Assembly: GCA_907164885.2 (NCBI GenBank)
Contig: OU015492.1
Coordinates: forward strand, 200,954,120 to 201,018,119
Source: Dolomedes plantarius
Lineage: Eukaryota; Arthropoda; Arachnida; Araneae; Dolomedidae
Direction of reading: 5' to 3'
DNA: 64,000 nt
The notes under the pieces were generated by a model. It made no database searches and was not told the origin of the DNA. It saw nothing but the letters and a program-made list of their open reading frames with translations. Positions within the stretch are counted from its first letter, which is position 1. Every line of letters begins with the position of its first letter. This document shows positions 63,061 through 64,000 of this stretch, piece by piece. Made by a program: the position numbers and the translations under genes.

Positions 63061-64000
63061 TTTTTAATAAAAAAGGAAAATTGTCATGCATTAAAGAATT
63101 GCTTTTGTGGCAAATACTATTTTTCAATAAGATCAATTAATAAAATCCTTTTCGCTTCTATTTACAAGTGTGCGTGTTCTTGACAACAAACAAGGATACT
63201 GCAGAAATTTTATCAATTTCTTAGATATAATATGATGTGTTAGGTGCTAAGTCAAAAACGATAAGTAAAAAATCAAACAGTATCTCAAAAAAAAAAAACC
63301 TATAACCCAACTTTTAATGGAAACTTTTTAAAACTTTCAATCCTCACGCATAGAGCTAATGAAAAAATTAATAAATTGTAGAGAAAAAAAATGTGAATTT
63401 CTGCAGTTTTTTTCAGTTATCATATGTTTGTAATAAGTTTACTATTATGAAAAATATCGCAAATACATTGAAAGTCATCACCATGGGAACACAGTAGATA
63501 ACTTTAAAGTGAACTAAAGACAGACATATTGCTCAATTACAGTTTCTCGTAAAATGCAGTTAAATTTTTCATCGTGAGAACACAGTGCATATTAGGGAGC
63601 AATACATAAGCATACTGCTCTTTTCTGGAGTCTTCCAGAAAGCATTGCAAACGTCATCACGAGAAAAGAGATCCTAATTTATGAACGACTGATACAAAAC
63701 ATATATATTTCTCATTTCGTTCCTCGTAAAATGATTTCAAAATTTTTTACCAAACGAACACAATATATAACACATTACACATAAGAATTAAGATAGAACA
63801 GAAAGAGAGTAGTAATTGTACTTCGTATTAGAGAAAAAAATTTTACACCTTGGGGCATTTTTCAGTTTTTAAAAAAAAATGCATTATTTTAAAACTTGCA
63901 TTATTTAATGCATTATTTTAAAATCAACATATTCTATGTTAAAATGCAGATACGAGCGAGAAGAAAAAAAATAAAAATTATATATGTCAAAATTATAAAA
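63061..64000. other. AT-rich DNA, no recognisable gene
   Basis: Several A-runs and short near-duplicated phrases (aaacacagt..ata) occur. Nothing that I can assign. Confidence 0.5.

Overview
This window is AT-rich eukaryotic DNA that is almost entirely transposon-derived. The genome type is inferred. The Tc1 transposases look like families I associate with spider genomes. Alongside them are BEL/Pao and Ty3/gypsy LTR elements, piggyBac elements, pogo-like elements, tRNA-derived SINEs and long (AT)n tracts. Together they suggest an arthropod, most likely an arachnid. I see no intact host gene, no rRNA or tRNA gene, no CRISPR array and nothing bacterial.

Layout. 1-7.2 kb: featureless AT-rich DNA. 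7.2-7.8 kb: piggyBac-type MITE. 8.16-9.55 kb: a 79-bp satellite of about 17.6 copies with higher-order structure. 9.67-9.92 kb: a tRNA-derived SINE with perfect target duplications. 12.6-13.4 kb: a TA-flanked element that keeps only the N-terminal part of a transposase. 14.9-17.5 kb: a Harbinger-like element, a small piggyBac MITE and a second SINE family. 21.1-22.1 kb: two nested MITEs. 23.2-25.0 kb: a piggyBac element with an N-terminally deleted transposase.

26.1-38.3 kb is the most complex block. BEL/Pao LTR-like sequences lie at both ends. Inside are decayed BEL gag and protease, split by a Tc1 element, followed by a long decayed copy of the host gene lingerer/UBAP2L. That copy is split by a nest of three DNA transposons: a TA-inserting element, then a long-TIR element with a DUF4817-like fragment, then a piggyBac with a nearly complete transposase. 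When the outermost element is removed in silico, the lingerer-like reading frame continues exactly across the TA target.

38.4-41.2 kb: two more TIR elements, at least one of them pogo/Tigger-like. 45-48.8 kb: a decayed gypsy element and a coiled-coil reading frame, each cut by a member of one TTAA-flanked MITE family. 51.4-52.8 kb: a second Tc1 element. 54.6-61.3 kb: a young Ty3/gypsy element on the minus strand. Its LTRs are identical by eye over 381 bp. gag and pol are in the same frame and separated by a TGA in a context that matches the known CARYYA readthrough signal. 61.6-63.1 kb: another TIR element with internal tandem repeats.

The genes do not form a pathway. They are the replication machinery of independent mobile elements plus one or two captured or retroposed host sequences. 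The most notable points are the lingerer-BEL association, the three-level nest with frame restoration, the probable readthrough codon in the young gypsy element, and palindromes next to the ends of four piggyBac-type elements.
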